DNA of 64,000 nt, taken from contig NZ_BIFR01000001.1 of NCBI RefSeq assembly GCF_003967535.1, forward strand, positions 735,493 through 799,492. The letters are read 5' to 3'. Source of the stretch: Tengunoibacter tsumagoiensis (GTDB lineage: Bacteria; Chloroflexota; Ktedonobacteria; Ktedonobacterales; Ktedonobacteraceae). Under the pieces are notes generated by a model, which ran no database searches, had not been told where the DNA came from, and saw only the letters and a program-made list of their open reading frames with translations. The position numbers and the translations under genes are program-made. Positions 17,341-27,376 of the stretch are shown in pieces; the stretch's first letter is position 1; every line of letters starts with the position of its first letter.

Positions 17341-18575
17341 AACAGCCAGAAGTTCAGAATCGCTTTACCTTCGAGGAGAATCAGCAGCTGGTCGATGGTG
17401 TCCGCTCCGATACCATGACGATCAATATGGGCCCACAACATCCAAGCACCCATGGCGTGCTTCGTCTCTTGCTGACGATCGAGGGTGAGACGGTGCTCAA
17501 AGCTGTCCCTGATATCGGTTTCCTCCATACTGGTATTGAGAAGACCGCCGAAGCGAAGACCTATCATCAGGCCCTGGTCCTGACCGACCGCATGGATTAT
17601 CTGACACCGCTCAATAATAATCTGGCCTATTCGCTGGCGGTTGAGCGCCTGTTGGGAATCGATGATCAGATCAATAAGAAGATCCAGTATACCCGTGTGC
17701 TCCTGGCTGAACTGCAACGTATCGCCAGCCATCTGGTCTGGTTGGGGACGAGCGGGCTCGATCTGGGCGCGATGAGTATGTTTCTCTATTGTTTCCGCGA
17801 GCGCGAGATGATCCTGGATATCTTTGAGCATATCTCTGGCGTTCGGATGATGACCAGTTATATCTGCCCCGGCGGGCTCCAGGCCGATCTCCCTCCAGGC
17901 TTTGAGGCGAAGGTTCGTGCCTTTACGAAAGAGTTCCCAGCTCGCCTGCAAGAATATCATGATCTCCTGACCAACAATCAGCTCTGGCTGGAGCGCACGA
18001 AAGGGGTAAGCGTCCTATCAAAGGAGACGGCCTTTGCCTATGGGGCCACCGGTCCCGTCCTGCGCGGTAGTGGGGTGGTCTGGGATACCCGTAAGATCTA
18101 CCCTTATTCCAGCTATGAGGATTTCGACTTCGATATTCCGGTTGGCTCCAATGGCGATGTCTATGATCGCTATCTGGTCCGCATGCTGGAGATGGAAGAG
18201 AGTCTGAAGATTATCAATCAGGCATTGGAAGGGCTCCCCACGGGACCCCATCGCGTAAATGATCCCAAACTGACGCCTCCGCCCAAATGGCAGATTACTG
18301 GCAGCATGGAGGCATTGATTCACCACTTCAAGCTGTTTACGGAGGGCTATCGCGCTCCTAAGGGCGAGGTGTTTGTGCGGACGGAGTCGCCAAAGGGCGA
18401 GCTGGCCTTCTACATTGTGAGCGATGGGAGCGCTAAACCCTATCGTATGCATGTTCGCGGCGCATCCTTCGCAAATTTGCAGGTTCTGCCTCGCATGATC
18501 GAGGGTGGCTTCCTCTCCGATGTGGTTGCTGGCATTGGTAGCATTGATATCGTGTTAGGAGAGGTTGACCGATGA
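17337..18575 (+). CDS. nuoD: NADH-quinone oxidoreductase subunit D
   Basis: The 412-residue 49-kDa subunit shows MTINMGPQHPSTHGVLRLLLTIEGE, the conserved GFLHTGIEKTAE, MDYLTPLNNN and the C-terminal DIVLGEVDR. NuoD forms most of the quinone-binding pocket and is related to the large subunit of NiFe hydrogenases, without the nickel cysteines. It overlaps nuoC and nuoE by 4 nt each. Confidence 0.97.
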   Translation: MKQPEVQNRFTFEENQQLVDGVRSDTMTINMGPQHPSTHGVLRLLLTIEGETVLKAVPDIGFLHTGIEKTAEAKTYHQALVLTDRMDYLTPLNNNLAYSLAVERLLGIDDQINKKIQYTRVLLAELQRIASHLVWLGTSGLDLGAMSMFLYCFREREMILDIFEHISGVRMMTSYICPGGLQADLPPGFEAKVRAFTKEFPARLQEYHDLLTNNQLWLERTKGVSVLSKETAFAYGATGPVLRGSGVVWDTRKIYPYSSYEDFDFDIPVGSNGDVYDRYLVRMLEMEESLKIINQALEGLPTGPHRVNDPKLTPPPKWQITGSMEALIHHFKLFTEGYRAPKGEVFVRTESPKGELAFYIVSDGSAKPYRMHVRGASFANLQVLPRMIEGGFLSDVVAGIGSIDIVLGEVDR

Positions 18576-19084
18576 TTTCTGAAGAAGCAAAACAGCGTAT
18601 TCGCGATATTGCGGCTCGCTATCCAGCTCCTCGTTCGGCTCTACTCCCCGCTCTGCATATTGTGCAGGCCGAGGAGAGCTATGTCACTGCTGAGGGAATA
18701 CGAACCGTAGCCGAGCTGCTCAATCTGACTCCCGCTGATGTCGAGAGCGTCTCGACATTCTACACTATGTACTACCAGCAGCCTCACGGTGAGAAGGTCA
18801 TTAAGGTCTGCAATAGCATCTCGTGCTATCTGCGCGGCTGCGATTCACTCATCGGACACCTGGAGCAGCGCCTGGGCGTGAAGCGCGGGGAGACGACCCC
18901 CGATGGTAAGTATACGCTGATGACGGCTGAATGTCTTGCGTCCTGTAGCACTGCACCTGTCTTGCAGGTGAACGATGAATTCGTTGAGAATGTCTCTCTG
19001 GAGAAGGCCGACGCGTTGATTGATGAGCTGGATCGCGAATTAAGCAATACGCCCACTACTGCCAGATCAGAGGTACGCCGCTAA
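18572..19084 (+). CDS. nuoE: NADH-quinone oxidoreductase subunit E
   Basis: The 170-residue 24-kDa subunit has a thioredoxin-like fold and the [2Fe-2S] ligands in CNSISC and ECLASC. It belongs to the NADH-oxidising module with NuoF and NuoG. The presence of E, F and G shows this is an NADH-type complex, not a ferredoxin-type eleven-subunit form. Start ATG overlaps nuoD by 4 nt. Confidence 0.95.
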   Translation: MISEEAKQRIRDIAARYPAPRSALLPALHIVQAEESYVTAEGIRTVAELLNLTPADVESVSTFYTMYYQQPHGEKVIKVCNSISCYLRGCDSLIGHLEQRLGVKRGETTPDGKYTLMTAECLASCSTAPVLQVNDEFVENVSLEKADALIDELDRELSNTPTTARSEVRR

Positions 19085-19126
19085 CGGCTATGACGTTTCT
19101 GAATGCCCTACAAAGGAATTATACAT

Positions 19127-20431
19127 ATGCCAGAATTATTTGTAACAAAGGATATGGATGTCCCTGGTATAGATGCGCTGGATGTTTATCGTCAACATGG
19201 TGGCTATGTGGCGCTGGCAAAGGCTCTGAATGACTATCAGCCTGATACTCTGGTAGAGGCGATGAAGCAGTCGGGTCTGCGTGGTCGCGGCGGCGCTGGC
19301 TTTCCTACTGGCCTTAAATGGAGCTTCCTGGCCAAGAACGATAAACCTCGTTATCTCTGCTGCAATTGTGATGAGAGCGAGCCCGGTACCTGTAAAGATC
19401 GCCAGTTGATGGAGAAGATTCCCCATCGCCTGGTTGAAGGCGTGATTATTACGAGCTATGCCTGCAATGTACATACTGCCTTTATCTATGTGCGCGGCGA
19501 ATTGGCCTATGCTGCCAGCCAGGTCGAGAAGGCTGTGGAAGAGGCTTATGCTGCTGGCCTGATTGGTCAGAATATTCTAGGGTCCAACTATAGTCTGGAT
19601 GTGATTGTCCATCGTGGTGCTGGCGCGTATATCTGCGGCGAAGAGAGTGCTTTGATGGAGTCTCTCGAGGGTCGCCGTGGCTATCCACGCTTGAAGCCGC
19701 CTTTTCCTGCTGCGGTTGGCGTCTATGGTGGCCCCACTGTCATTAATAACTGCGAGACGCTCTGTACTATTCCCCCGATGCTGGAGCAGGGGATAGATCG
19801 CTTTACGAGCTATGGGACTGAGAAGAGCAAAGGGACGCGCATCTATTGTCTGAGCGGCCATGTCAAAAATCCTGGTATCTATGAGGCCCCGCTTGGTATC
19901 CCTATGCGGACATTGATCTATGATCCTCAGTTTGGCAATGGCATCCTGGGCGATAAAAAAGTAAAGGCGATTATCCCTGGAGGTTCTTCAACGCCCATTC
20001 TCACCGCTGATAAGCTGGATACGCCTATGGCCTTTGAGGAGATCGCTGCTGCTGGCTCTATGCTCGGTTCTGCCGGAGTGATTGTTCTGGATGAGGATAC
20101 TTCGATCCCGGCGGCGGTGGCGCGTATGTCCGAGTTCTATCGCGATGAGTCCTGCGGCAAGTGCACTCCCTGCCGCGAAGGGACGTTCTGGTTAACGGAG
20201 ATCCTTGAGCGCCTGGTCCATGGTCATGGCAAGGCTCGCGATCTGGATCTGTTGCTGGATATCTGCGATAACCTGAGTGGAAAGTCTTTCTGCCCCCTGG
20301 GGGATGCCGCGACCAGCTGTGTGGTCAGCAGCGTGAAGTTGTTCCGCGCTGAGTATGAGGCTCTGGTGCCAGGCTACGATTCGGCCCAGTCTCGCACGCT
20401 CAATGTGTTACCACAGGCGGCTGCACGCTAG
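19127..20431 (+). CDS. nuoF: NADH-quinone oxidoreductase subunit F
   Basis: The ATG at 19127 is preceded by AAAGGA at 10 nt; an upstream in-frame ATG at 19103 is less likely. The 434-residue 51-kDa subunit has the FMN and NADH loop GRGGAGFPTGLKW, YICGEESALMESLEG and the [4Fe-4S] site SCGKCTPCREGT with a further cysteine in SFCPLGDAA. It oxidises NADH and passes electrons through NuoE and NuoG. Confidence 0.97.
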   Translation: MPELFVTKDMDVPGIDALDVYRQHGGYVALAKALNDYQPDTLVEAMKQSGLRGRGGAGFPTGLKWSFLAKNDKPRYLCCNCDESEPGTCKDRQLMEKIPHRLVEGVIITSYACNVHTAFIYVRGELAYAASQVEKAVEEAYAAGLIGQNILGSNYSLDVIVHRGAGAYICGEESALMESLEGRRGYPRLKPPFPAAVGVYGGPTVINNCETLCTIPPMLEQGIDRFTSYGTEKSKGTRIYCLSGHVKNPGIYEAPLGIPMRTLIYDPQFGNGILGDKKVKAIIPGGSSTPILTADKLDTPMAFEEIAAAGSMLGSAGVIVLDEDTSIPAAVARMSEFYRDESCGKCTPCREGTFWLTEILERLVHGHGKARDLDLLLDICDNLSGKSFCPLGDAATSCVVSSVKLFRAEYEALVPGYDSAQSRTLNVLPQAAAR

Positions 20432-20447
20432 AACAGAGGAAGTTGAA

Positions 20448-22601
20448 ATGCCAGAAGAGAAAAAAGACGAACTTGTCCATCTGACAATTGATGATATCCC
20501 TGTTGCGGTGCCGCCGGGTACGCTGGTCTGGGCTGCGGCTAAAGAGGCTGGAATTGAGATTCCGGTCTACTGCTATCATCCTAAGATGGACCCCCTGGGT
20601 GCCTGTCGCATGTGTTTTGTGGAGATTGAGAAGATGCCCAAGCCTCCACAGACCTCCTGTACGACGCCTGTGGCCGAAGGCATGGTTGTGCATACGAAGA
20701 ATGAGAAAGTTCGGAAGGCCCGTAAGGGGACTCTGGAATTTCTGTTGATCAATCACCCGCTGGATTGCCCGATCTGCGATAAGGCTGGTGAGTGCGATCT
20801 CCAGGATTTTACGCTGCGCCATGGCCCCGGCAATACACGCTTTGATCTTAAAAAGCGCCATTATCAAAAGCCTATCCCGATCAGCGAGGATGTTCGGTTG
20901 GATCGTGAGCGCTGTATTCTCTGCCAGCGTTGTACACGTTTTAGCTCGGATATCTCGATGGATAATGGACTGGTGATGATCTCACGCGGCTATCGCATGG
21001 AGGTCGGCACAAATCCTGGTCAGGCCTTTGATTCCAACTTCTCGGGCAATACCGTCGAGATCTGCCCGGTGGGTGCTCTAACGGCCTCAAGCTATCGTTT
21101 TAAGGCGCGTCCCTGGGAACTGAAGCATACACCTGGTATCTGCAATAATTGTAGCGTTGGCTGCAATGCGCGCATCGATTCGCGCGTGGACAAGATCATG
21201 CGCCTGATGTCCCGTAACAACAACGAAATCGATGATGGCTGGCTGTGTAATCGCGGTCGCTGGGAGTTCGACTTTGTGAATAGCCCCAATCGCCTGCGCA
21301 CTCCTCTTGTCCGCCGCAATGGTCAACTGGTTCCTACATCCTGGACTGAGGCTCTGACCTATATTGCTAGCCGCCTGAAAGAGATCACGGCTCAGCATGG
21401 AGCCCAGGCAGTGGCTGGTATCGGTTCAACCCGCACCACTAACGAGGAAGCCTATCTGTTCCAGAAGCTACTGCGCCAGGTCGTTGGTACAGCCAATATC
21501 GATCACCATCATGGCCGGTTCGCTGGAGCTCGCGATCGCCTGACCGGCAAGCCCTGGATGATGACCAGTAGCATCGAAGAGATCGAGAAGGCATCGCATA
21601 TCGTCCTGATCGCCTCCGATCCCTATCAGCGCCAGCCTATCTTGAATCTGCGCATCAAAAAGGCGCTGAAGAAAGGGGCGAAGATCTATGTCATCAATGC
21701 TGAGGCCACCGAACTGGATCGGCTCTCCACTCTCAAGCTGACCATTCCAGCTCAGGGTGCAGGTGGGGTCGCGAAGATCTTACTCAAGCAGGCGGTACAG
21801 AATCAGTCCTTAAATCTCAGCGGTTACGAGGACGTACGCAGCACCATTCAGCGTGAAGAGCAGATCATTCGGGCCGCCGAGGATCTCTTTGGAGCCCGGC
21901 TCACCAATCAACTGGCCGCACTCTCCGATGAGATTGCCGGGGCTCGTGGAGCTATCATTCTGTATGATGAGATGGCAACCCTGGAGCCCGGCTGTGAAGA
22001 TTTAGCCGCAGACCTGCAAGCGCTGGCCGTTATTACCAATCAGATTGGCCGCCCTGGAGCAGGCGTTGGACCGCTCTTCGAGGATGCCAACTCACTTGGA
22101 GCCCGCGATATGGGAGTGCTTCCCGATGCCCTGCCAGGCTATCAAGTTAGCGATCAGATCGGACTGAGCTATGACGAGATTCTGAGCAGCTCACAGATCA
22201 AGGCGCTCTACGTCATGGGAGCCAATCCTGCCCGTCATCGGGCCCTGCCCACCGGCTTAGAGCTACTGATCGTGCAGGATATTCTGCTCAACGAGACAGC
22301 TCAGCAGGCCGATGTCGTGCTGCCAGCCGTCACCTTTGCTGAAAAAGAAGGCACAATGACCAACGTCGATCACCATGTGCAGGCCATTCGTCCCGCCCTT
22401 CGTCCACTGCCCGGAGCTCAGGCTGATTGGGAGATCCTCGTCTCCCTCGCCAACTATCTGGGTCAGGACTGGAGCTATGATAGCCCACGCGAGATCCTGC
22501 TGGAGATTGCCGAGAGCAACCCCTTCTATACTGGTCTCACCTGGGAGGATCTGGCCGAACAGAGTGTGCGCACACAAGAGCAGGAGGTAGCTCGTGCTTG
22601 A
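20448..22601 (+). CDS. nuoG: NADH-quinone oxidoreductase subunit G
   Basis: The ATG at 20448 has AGAGGAAG just upstream. The 717-residue subunit has an N-terminal [2Fe-2S] ferredoxin domain (CYHPKMDPLGACRMC), the His-Cys cluster region HPLDCPICDKAGECDLQ, a [4Fe-4S] site CILCQRC, and a second four-cysteine site CNNCSVGC leading into a molybdopterin-oxidoreductase-like domain. In complex I this domain is structural. The reading frame ends inside the first codons of nuoH. Confidence 0.95.
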   Translation: MPEEKKDELVHLTIDDIPVAVPPGTLVWAAAKEAGIEIPVYCYHPKMDPLGACRMCFVEIEKMPKPPQTSCTTPVAEGMVVHTKNEKVRKARKGTLEFLLINHPLDCPICDKAGECDLQDFTLRHGPGNTRFDLKKRHYQKPIPISEDVRLDRERCILCQRCTRFSSDISMDNGLVMISRGYRMEVGTNPGQAFDSNFSGNTVEICPVGALTASSYRFKARPWELKHTPGICNNCSVGCNARIDSRVDKIMRLMSRNNNEIDDGWLCNRGRWEFDFVNSPNRLRTPLVRRNGQLVPTSWTEALTYIASRLKEITAQHGAQAVAGIGSTRTTNEEAYLFQKLLRQVVGTANIDHHHGRFAGARDRLTGKPWMMTSSIEEIEKASHIVLIASDPYQRQPILNLRIKKALKKGAKIYVINAEATELDRLSTLKLTIPAQGAGGVAKILLKQAVQNQSLNLSGYEDVRSTIQREEQIIRAAEDLFGARLTNQLAALSDEIAGARGAIILYDEMATLEPGCEDLAADLQALAVITNQIGRPGAGVGPLFEDANSLGARDMGVLPDALPGYQVSDQIGLSYDEILSSSQIKALYVMGANPARHRALPTGLELLIVQDILLNETAQQADVVLPAVTFAEKEGTMTNVDHHVQAIRPALRPLPGAQADWEILVSLANYLGQDWSYDSPREILLEIAESNPFYTGLTWEDLAEQSVRTQEQEVARA

Positions 22602-23832
22602 GTTCTTAAATAATCCGATTGTTGCAGCCGTCATCAAAAGCGCGATCCTGATCGTGATCTTGCTGACCGTCTTTGCATATATGACGCTGATCGAGCGCGT
22701 CGTCGTCGCTCGCATCCAGGGCCGTATCGGGCCCAATCGTGCGGGCCCATTGGGACTGCTGCAACCCGTTGCCGATGGTATTAAGATGGCCTTTAAAGAA
22801 CAGATCGTCCCCAATCAGGCCAAAAAAGCCATCTATGTTCTGGCTCCGACCCTGTCAGTGGTCGTCGCAATCTGTGCCTTTGCCGTCGTTCCCCTGGGCA
22901 ATAACTGGAGCGGCGATCCTGCGAAACCGAGCGTCTGGGACCCCTTTATCGGCGACCTGAACGTAGGTATTCTCTGGATTCTCGCCATCTCATCCCTGGC
23001 CGTCTATGGTATCGTGCTGGGCGGCTGGTCATCGGGTAACCGCTACTCGCTTCTGGGCGCTCTGCGTAGCGCGGCCCAGATGGTCTCCTATGAGACCAGT
23101 CTGGGACTGGCACTGGGTGGAACGATCATGTGGGCGGGCTCGTTGAGCATGGTCAATATCATTCACAGCCAGGTCTCCATGGGCATCTGGTATATCGTCG
23201 CACAGCCGCTGGGCTTCTTTATCTACATCATCGCTGGCGTCGCTGAGGTCAACCGCGCACCATTTGATCTCCCCGAGGCCGAACAAGAGCTCACCGCAGG
23301 CTACCTGACCGAATATAGCGGCCTGCGCTGGAGCATCTATCAGATGGCCGAGTATATCAATATGATGACAGTGAGCTCGATTGCTGCAACCTTCTTCCTG
23401 GGTGGTTGGAGCTTCTTTGGCCTGACCGATCATATTCCTGGTGTGTCGATTGTCATCTACGCCATCAAAGTTGCGTTCTTCCTCTTCTGCTTTATCTGGC
23501 TGCGCGCCACCCTGCCCCGTATCCGCTATGATCGCTTGATGCGCTTTGGCTGGGAGACCCTGCTGCCACTGGCCGTCTTAAACATTGTCATTACCGCCTT
23601 CTGTGTCGCGCTCAACTGGCCCTGGTGGGTGAGTGGGATCGCGGGCCTGGCAGTTGTGATTGGCATGTTCTTTATCCTGCGCCGTCAGAGCATTCTGCAA
23701 GGCACGCGTTATGTAGATACAAAGAACAATAAAGTCCTACCGACCTCTGTTCGCCTGGTGAAATACGAGAAACCCGTCCCGGCCATCGAGCCCAGGGACA
23801 CGAGCGAGCAGACAGAGGCAGTCCAGGTCTAA
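22594..23832 (+). CDS. nuoH: NADH-quinone oxidoreductase subunit H
   Basis: The GTG start at 22594 overlaps the nuoG stop and follows AGGAGG. The 412-residue protein has about eight membrane helices and the family motifs ERVVVARIQGRIGPNRAGP, EVNRAPFDLPEAEQELTAGYLTEYSG and FFLFCFIWLRATLPRIRYD. NuoH links the quinone pocket to the proton-pumping arm. A roughly 50-residue hydrophilic C-terminal tail is longer than usual. Confidence 0.96.
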   Translation: MLEFLNNPIVAAVIKSAILIVILLTVFAYMTLIERVVVARIQGRIGPNRAGPLGLLQPVADGIKMAFKEQIVPNQAKKAIYVLAPTLSVVVAICAFAVVPLGNNWSGDPAKPSVWDPFIGDLNVGILWILAISSLAVYGIVLGGWSSGNRYSLLGALRSAAQMVSYETSLGLALGGTIMWAGSLSMVNIIHSQVSMGIWYIVAQPLGFFIYIIAGVAEVNRAPFDLPEAEQELTAGYLTEYSGLRWSIYQMAEYINMMTVSSIAATFFLGGWSFFGLTDHIPGVSIVIYAIKVAFFLFCFIWLRATLPRIRYDRLMRFGWETLLPLAVLNIVITAFCVALNWPWWVSGIAGLAVVIGMFFILRRQSILQGTRYVDTKNNKVLPTSVRLVKYEKPVPAIEPRDTSEQTEAVQV

Positions 23833-23873
23833 CGAGCGAAGATTGTGGTGTTGAACGAACTAAGGAGTTCATA

Positions 23874-24488
23874 ATGTCTTTTGATATTATCAAAGGTATG
23901 GCAACGACCATTAAGAACGTTGGCCGGAAGCCTACAACCATCTCGTATCCAGAGGAAGAGCGCGAGCTGCCAGCTCGCTTCCGTGGTCGCCACGTCCTGC
24001 ACCGTTATGAGAATGGTTTAGAGCGCTGCGTGGGCTGCTATCTCTGTGCTGGTGCCTGTCCGGCTGATGCCATCTATATTGAGGCTGAAGAGAATACTGA
24101 AGAGAAGCGCGTCTCTGCTGGCGAGCGCCATGCTCGCGTCTTTGATGTGAATATGCTGCGCTGCATCTTCTGTGGTTACTGCCAGGCAGCTTGCCCAACT
24201 GGAGCGATTACTCTGGAGCAAGAATACAAACTGGCCTCTTTCTATGCTGATGAGATGGTCTATCACAAAGAGCAGCTCCTAGAGCCAGCGGGTCAGTCGA
24301 CCACCGGCTCGAACGACGTCTGGGCCGAACAGCCCCCGAGCGAAGCTGCGCAACCGGTGCCCCAGTCCAGCCAGTTGTTTGATGGCTCTCAGGCCAGCGC
24401 CGCAGCCGTAGGGCTGGGCAATCTGCCAACAGAGCGTCCCAACCTGCTGATCAACGCCGAGCAGGACGAGGATCGAAGAAAGCTGTAG
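23874..24488 (+). CDS. nuoI: NADH-quinone oxidoreductase subunit I
   Basis: The 204-residue protein has two [4Fe-4S] ferredoxin motifs, CVGCYLCAGACPADAI and CIFCGYCQAACPTGAI, which hold clusters N6a and N6b that lead to N2. The last 70 residues are a Ser, Pro, Gln and Ala-rich tail absent from most homologues and likely disordered. A clear AAGGAG precedes the ATG. Confidence 0.96.
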   Translation: MSFDIIKGMATTIKNVGRKPTTISYPEEERELPARFRGRHVLHRYENGLERCVGCYLCAGACPADAIYIEAEENTEEKRVSAGERHARVFDVNMLRCIFCGYCQAACPTGAITLEQEYKLASFYADEMVYHKEQLLEPAGQSTTGSNDVWAEQPPSEAAQPVPQSSQLFDGSQASAAAVGLGNLPTERPNLLINAEQDEDRRKL

Positions 24489-24508
24489 TTAAAGAGGAAC
24501 GAAGTCTT

Positions 24509-25033
24509 ATGACGCCTGAAATCGTCTCGTTTTTCGTGCTGGCCGTCGCCAGCACGATTGCAGCTCTAGGTGTGATCACCTTTAAGAATGCTGTGTATAG
24601 TGCACTTAGTCTGATCATGACGCTGCTCTTTGTGGCCCTGTTCTATGCTCTCTTGCAGGCGATGTTTATTGCCATTGTCCAGGTCTTGATCTATGCAGGT
24701 GCGATCATGGTCCTCTTCCTCTTTGTGGTCACGATGCTTGCGCCCGATCAGACCAACACGCCGGATCGCCTGGGCTGGCAGAAAATTGCTGGCGGTGTTC
24801 TGGGTCTGGTCCTTGTAGGAGCGCTGAGCTATCTGATCTTTACCGGTGCCCAGGTCACTGGTCTGCATGCTTCGGCGGCGGAGAGTCTGTCGCGGGCCTC
24901 ACAGAACGGTGCATTGAGCACAGAGGCCTTTGGCAATGCCCTGTTTCATGGCTACCTGTTCCCGTTTGAGGTCACGAGCCTGCTCATTATTATCGCCATT
25001 CTGGGCGCGCTGGTCTTTGGACGCCGCTCATAG
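24509..25033 (+). CDS. nuoJ: NADH-quinone oxidoreductase subunit J
   Basis: This 174-residue membrane protein has five predicted helices, including VLIYAGAIMVLFLFVVTML, the conserved NuoJ helix with its pi-bulge. It is a membrane-arm subunit involved in coupling quinone reduction to proton movement. GAGG lies upstream of the ATG. Confidence 0.94.
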   Translation: MTPEIVSFFVLAVASTIAALGVITFKNAVYSALSLIMTLLFVALFYALLQAMFIAIVQVLIYAGAIMVLFLFVVTMLAPDQTNTPDRLGWQKIAGGVLGLVLVGALSYLIFTGAQVTGLHASAAESLSRASQNGALSTEAFGNALFHGYLFPFEVTSLLIIIAILGALVFGRRS

Positions 25034-25088
25034 ACGGCGTGTGTGTCATTTCTGATGGTACAGATGGTACAGATCTGTGGAGGAAACA

Positions 25089-25388
25089 ATGTCGTTATCA
25101 GCGTATCTGATTATGAGCGCGATCCTGTTCACCATCGGCGTCGTCGGTGTGCTGATCAGACGCAACCCGCTGATTATCTTTATGTCGATTGAATTGATGC
25201 TCAATGCCGTCAATCTTTCGTTCGTGGCTTTATCTCACTTCCTGGATTCCGCGGATGGACAGATGTTTGTCTTTTTAGTGCTAACGGTTGCCGCTGCTGA
25301 GGTTGTTGTTGGCCTGGCTCTCATCGTCTCCATCTTCCGCACCCGCCATGCTATCGATGTTGACGATATGAATATACTGCGAGGCTAG
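25089..25388 (+). CDS. nuoK: NADH-quinone oxidoreductase subunit K
   Basis: The ATG at 25089 follows GTGGAGGAAAC; an ATG at 25077 lies within that site and is not favoured. The 99-residue, three-helix MrpC-like protein carries the two membrane glutamates in IELMLNAVNLSFVA and VAAAEVVVGLAL that are needed for proton transfer. nuoL begins 2 nt downstream. Confidence 0.95.
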   Translation: MSLSAYLIMSAILFTIGVVGVLIRRNPLIIFMSIELMLNAVNLSFVALSHFLDSADGQMFVFLVLTVAAAEVVVGLALIVSIFRTRHAIDVDDMNILRG

Positions 25389-25390
25389 CT

Positions 25391-27370
25391 ATGACAAATC
25401 TAAGCCTATGGGTGCTCCTGCTCCCGCTGCTCGGATTTCTAATCCTGGGCTTGACGGGCAGGTTCTTACCACGCACTGCCATTCTGACGGTTGGCTGGGG
25501 TGCCTGCGGTCTGGCCTTCCTGTTTGCTCTGGTCAACTTTTTCTCGGTTCTGGGGGCGACGGGTGCGAAGGTGAGCGATCAATCGCTCTTTACCTGGGCC
25601 GCTTCGGGCTCGCTTCAGATTAGCTTTGGTCAGTATCTGGACCCGCTTTCGGCGACGATGCTGCTGGTTGTGACTGGCGTTGGTCTGCTGATTCATATCT
25701 ATTCAGCCGGCTATATGGCGGACGATGTGAGCTTCTGGCGCTTCTTTGCCTACCTGAACTTCTTTATCTTTGCAATGGTGCTGCTGGTCTCGGCCAATAG
25801 CTTCCTCTTCCTGCTGGTCGGCTGGGGGCTGGTTGGTCTGGCCTCGTTCCTGCTGATCGGTTTCTGGTATCAGCGCCGCTCGGCGATTGCTGCGGCTCAG
25901 AAGGCCTTTGTCATTAATGTGATTGGTGACTTTGGTCTGATGCTTGCGATCTTCCTGATCTTTACGACTTATGGTCATCTGGACTATGCATCGGTTCTGG
26001 GCTCGAATGGAACGATTGCGACCGGTACGGCAACTGCGATTACGCTCTTGCTCTTTGTAGCCTGTGCAGCCAAATCTGCTCAGCTTCCGCTGTACATGTG
26101 GCTGCCGGATGCAATGGAGGGCCCAACTCCCGTGAGTGCGCTGATCCATGCGGCGACGATGGTCACGGCGGGCGTCTATCTGGTAGCTCGTGCCCATCCT
26201 CTGTTTGAGCAGGCGCCAGCCGCACTCAATGTGGTGGCGGGAATCGGTGGGGCAACGGCGCTCTTTGCGGCGACGATTGCGATCTTCCAGCTCGATATCA
26301 AGCGCGTGCTGGCCTATTCGACGATCAGCCAGTTAGGCTATATGTTTATGGCTGAGGGTGTGCACAACTATACCGCTGGTATCTTCCATCTGGTCACACA
26401 TGCTTTCTTTAAGGCTCTGCTCTTCCTGGGTGCTGGCGCTGTGATCCATGCGCTGGGTGGTGAGCAGGATATGCGCAAGATGGGAGGGCTCTGGGGGCGT
26501 ATTCGGATTACGGCCTGGACCTTCTTGATCGCTGCACTGGCGATTAGCGGTATTCCTCCTTTCGCTGGTTTCTGGAGCAAAGACGAGATTCTGAGTGCCC
26601 TGCTGGCCCAGGCGAATGCGACCGGGAATACTGGCTTCTATCTGCTCTGGATTGCTGGTCTCTTGACGGCAGGTCTGACGGCCTTCTACATGTTCCGGCT
26701 CTTCTTTGGCATCTTCCGTGGACAGTATCGTGGCGAACCGGTTGCGACTGCTCATGATGAGGAAGATCAGATCGTAGAGGAGGCAGGAGCCGGTCATCAT
26801 ACCCATGCGGTGAGCTATTATGAGATCGAAGAGGTTCCACCTGTGATGTCTCTCCCTCTGATCATTCTGGCTCTCCTCTCGATTGTTGGTGGCTTTATTG
26901 GTTCCTATGCCCTCTTTGGCGCACCCAATCTTTCGCCCCTGGCAAATTTCTTGAGTCCGGTCTTTGCAGGAGTTCATACGCCCGAGGCTTCAGTCGGCGT
27001 TGAGTGGCTCTCTACAGGTCTGAGCCTGCTGCTGGCCGCTGCTGGTATCGCTGGTGCCTGGACGCTCTATGGACAGGGCTTTGTCTATAAAGAGAATAAG
27101 AGCGCTCTCTATCAACTGGTGCTCAACAAATATTATGTTGATGAGATCCTTACGGTTGTGCTGATCAAGCCATTACTGGCGCTTGGACGTGGCCTGAGCC
27201 GTTTTCTGGAGGGGAATGCGCTGGATGGTGGAAGCCGTGGGATTGCTCAGATCTTTGCAGGGATCGGTTCCGGACTGCGCAGACTCCAGACGGGCTATAT
27301 GCGTAATTATGCGCTCGGTATTCTTGTGGGAGTCGTGTTGATTATCGTTTATTACGCGGTGAGGGGATAG
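25391..27370 (+). CDS. nuoL: NADH-quinone oxidoreductase subunit L
   Basis: The 659-residue antiporter-like subunit has the expected helices and motifs, including LPLYMWLPDAMEGPTPVSALIHAATMVTAGVYL and KRVLAYSTISQLGYM. It is one of three proton channels and carries the long lateral helix at its C-terminus. A hydrophilic, His- and Glu-rich segment at about residues 445-475 lies between late helices and is longer than in typical NuoL. Confidence 0.97.
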   Translation: MTNLSLWVLLLPLLGFLILGLTGRFLPRTAILTVGWGACGLAFLFALVNFFSVLGATGAKVSDQSLFTWAASGSLQISFGQYLDPLSATMLLVVTGVGLLIHIYSAGYMADDVSFWRFFAYLNFFIFAMVLLVSANSFLFLLVGWGLVGLASFLLIGFWYQRRSAIAAAQKAFVINVIGDFGLMLAIFLIFTTYGHLDYASVLGSNGTIATGTATAITLLLFVACAAKSAQLPLYMWLPDAMEGPTPVSALIHAATMVTAGVYLVARAHPLFEQAPAALNVVAGIGGATALFAATIAIFQLDIKRVLAYSTISQLGYMFMAEGVHNYTAGIFHLVTHAFFKALLFLGAGAVIHALGGEQDMRKMGGLWGRIRITAWTFLIAALAISGIPPFAGFWSKDEILSALLAQANATGNTGFYLLWIAGLLTAGLTAFYMFRLFFGIFRGQYRGEPVATAHDEEDQIVEEAGAGHHTHAVSYYEIEEVPPVMSLPLIILALLSIVGGFIGSYALFGAPNLSPLANFLSPVFAGVHTPEASVGVEWLSTGLSLLLAAAGIAGAWTLYGQGFVYKENKSALYQLVLNKYYVDEILTVVLIKPLLALGRGLSRFLEGNALDGGSRGIAQIFAGIGSGLRRLQTGYMRNYALGILVGVVLIIVYYAVRG

Positions 27371-27376
27371 AAGGTC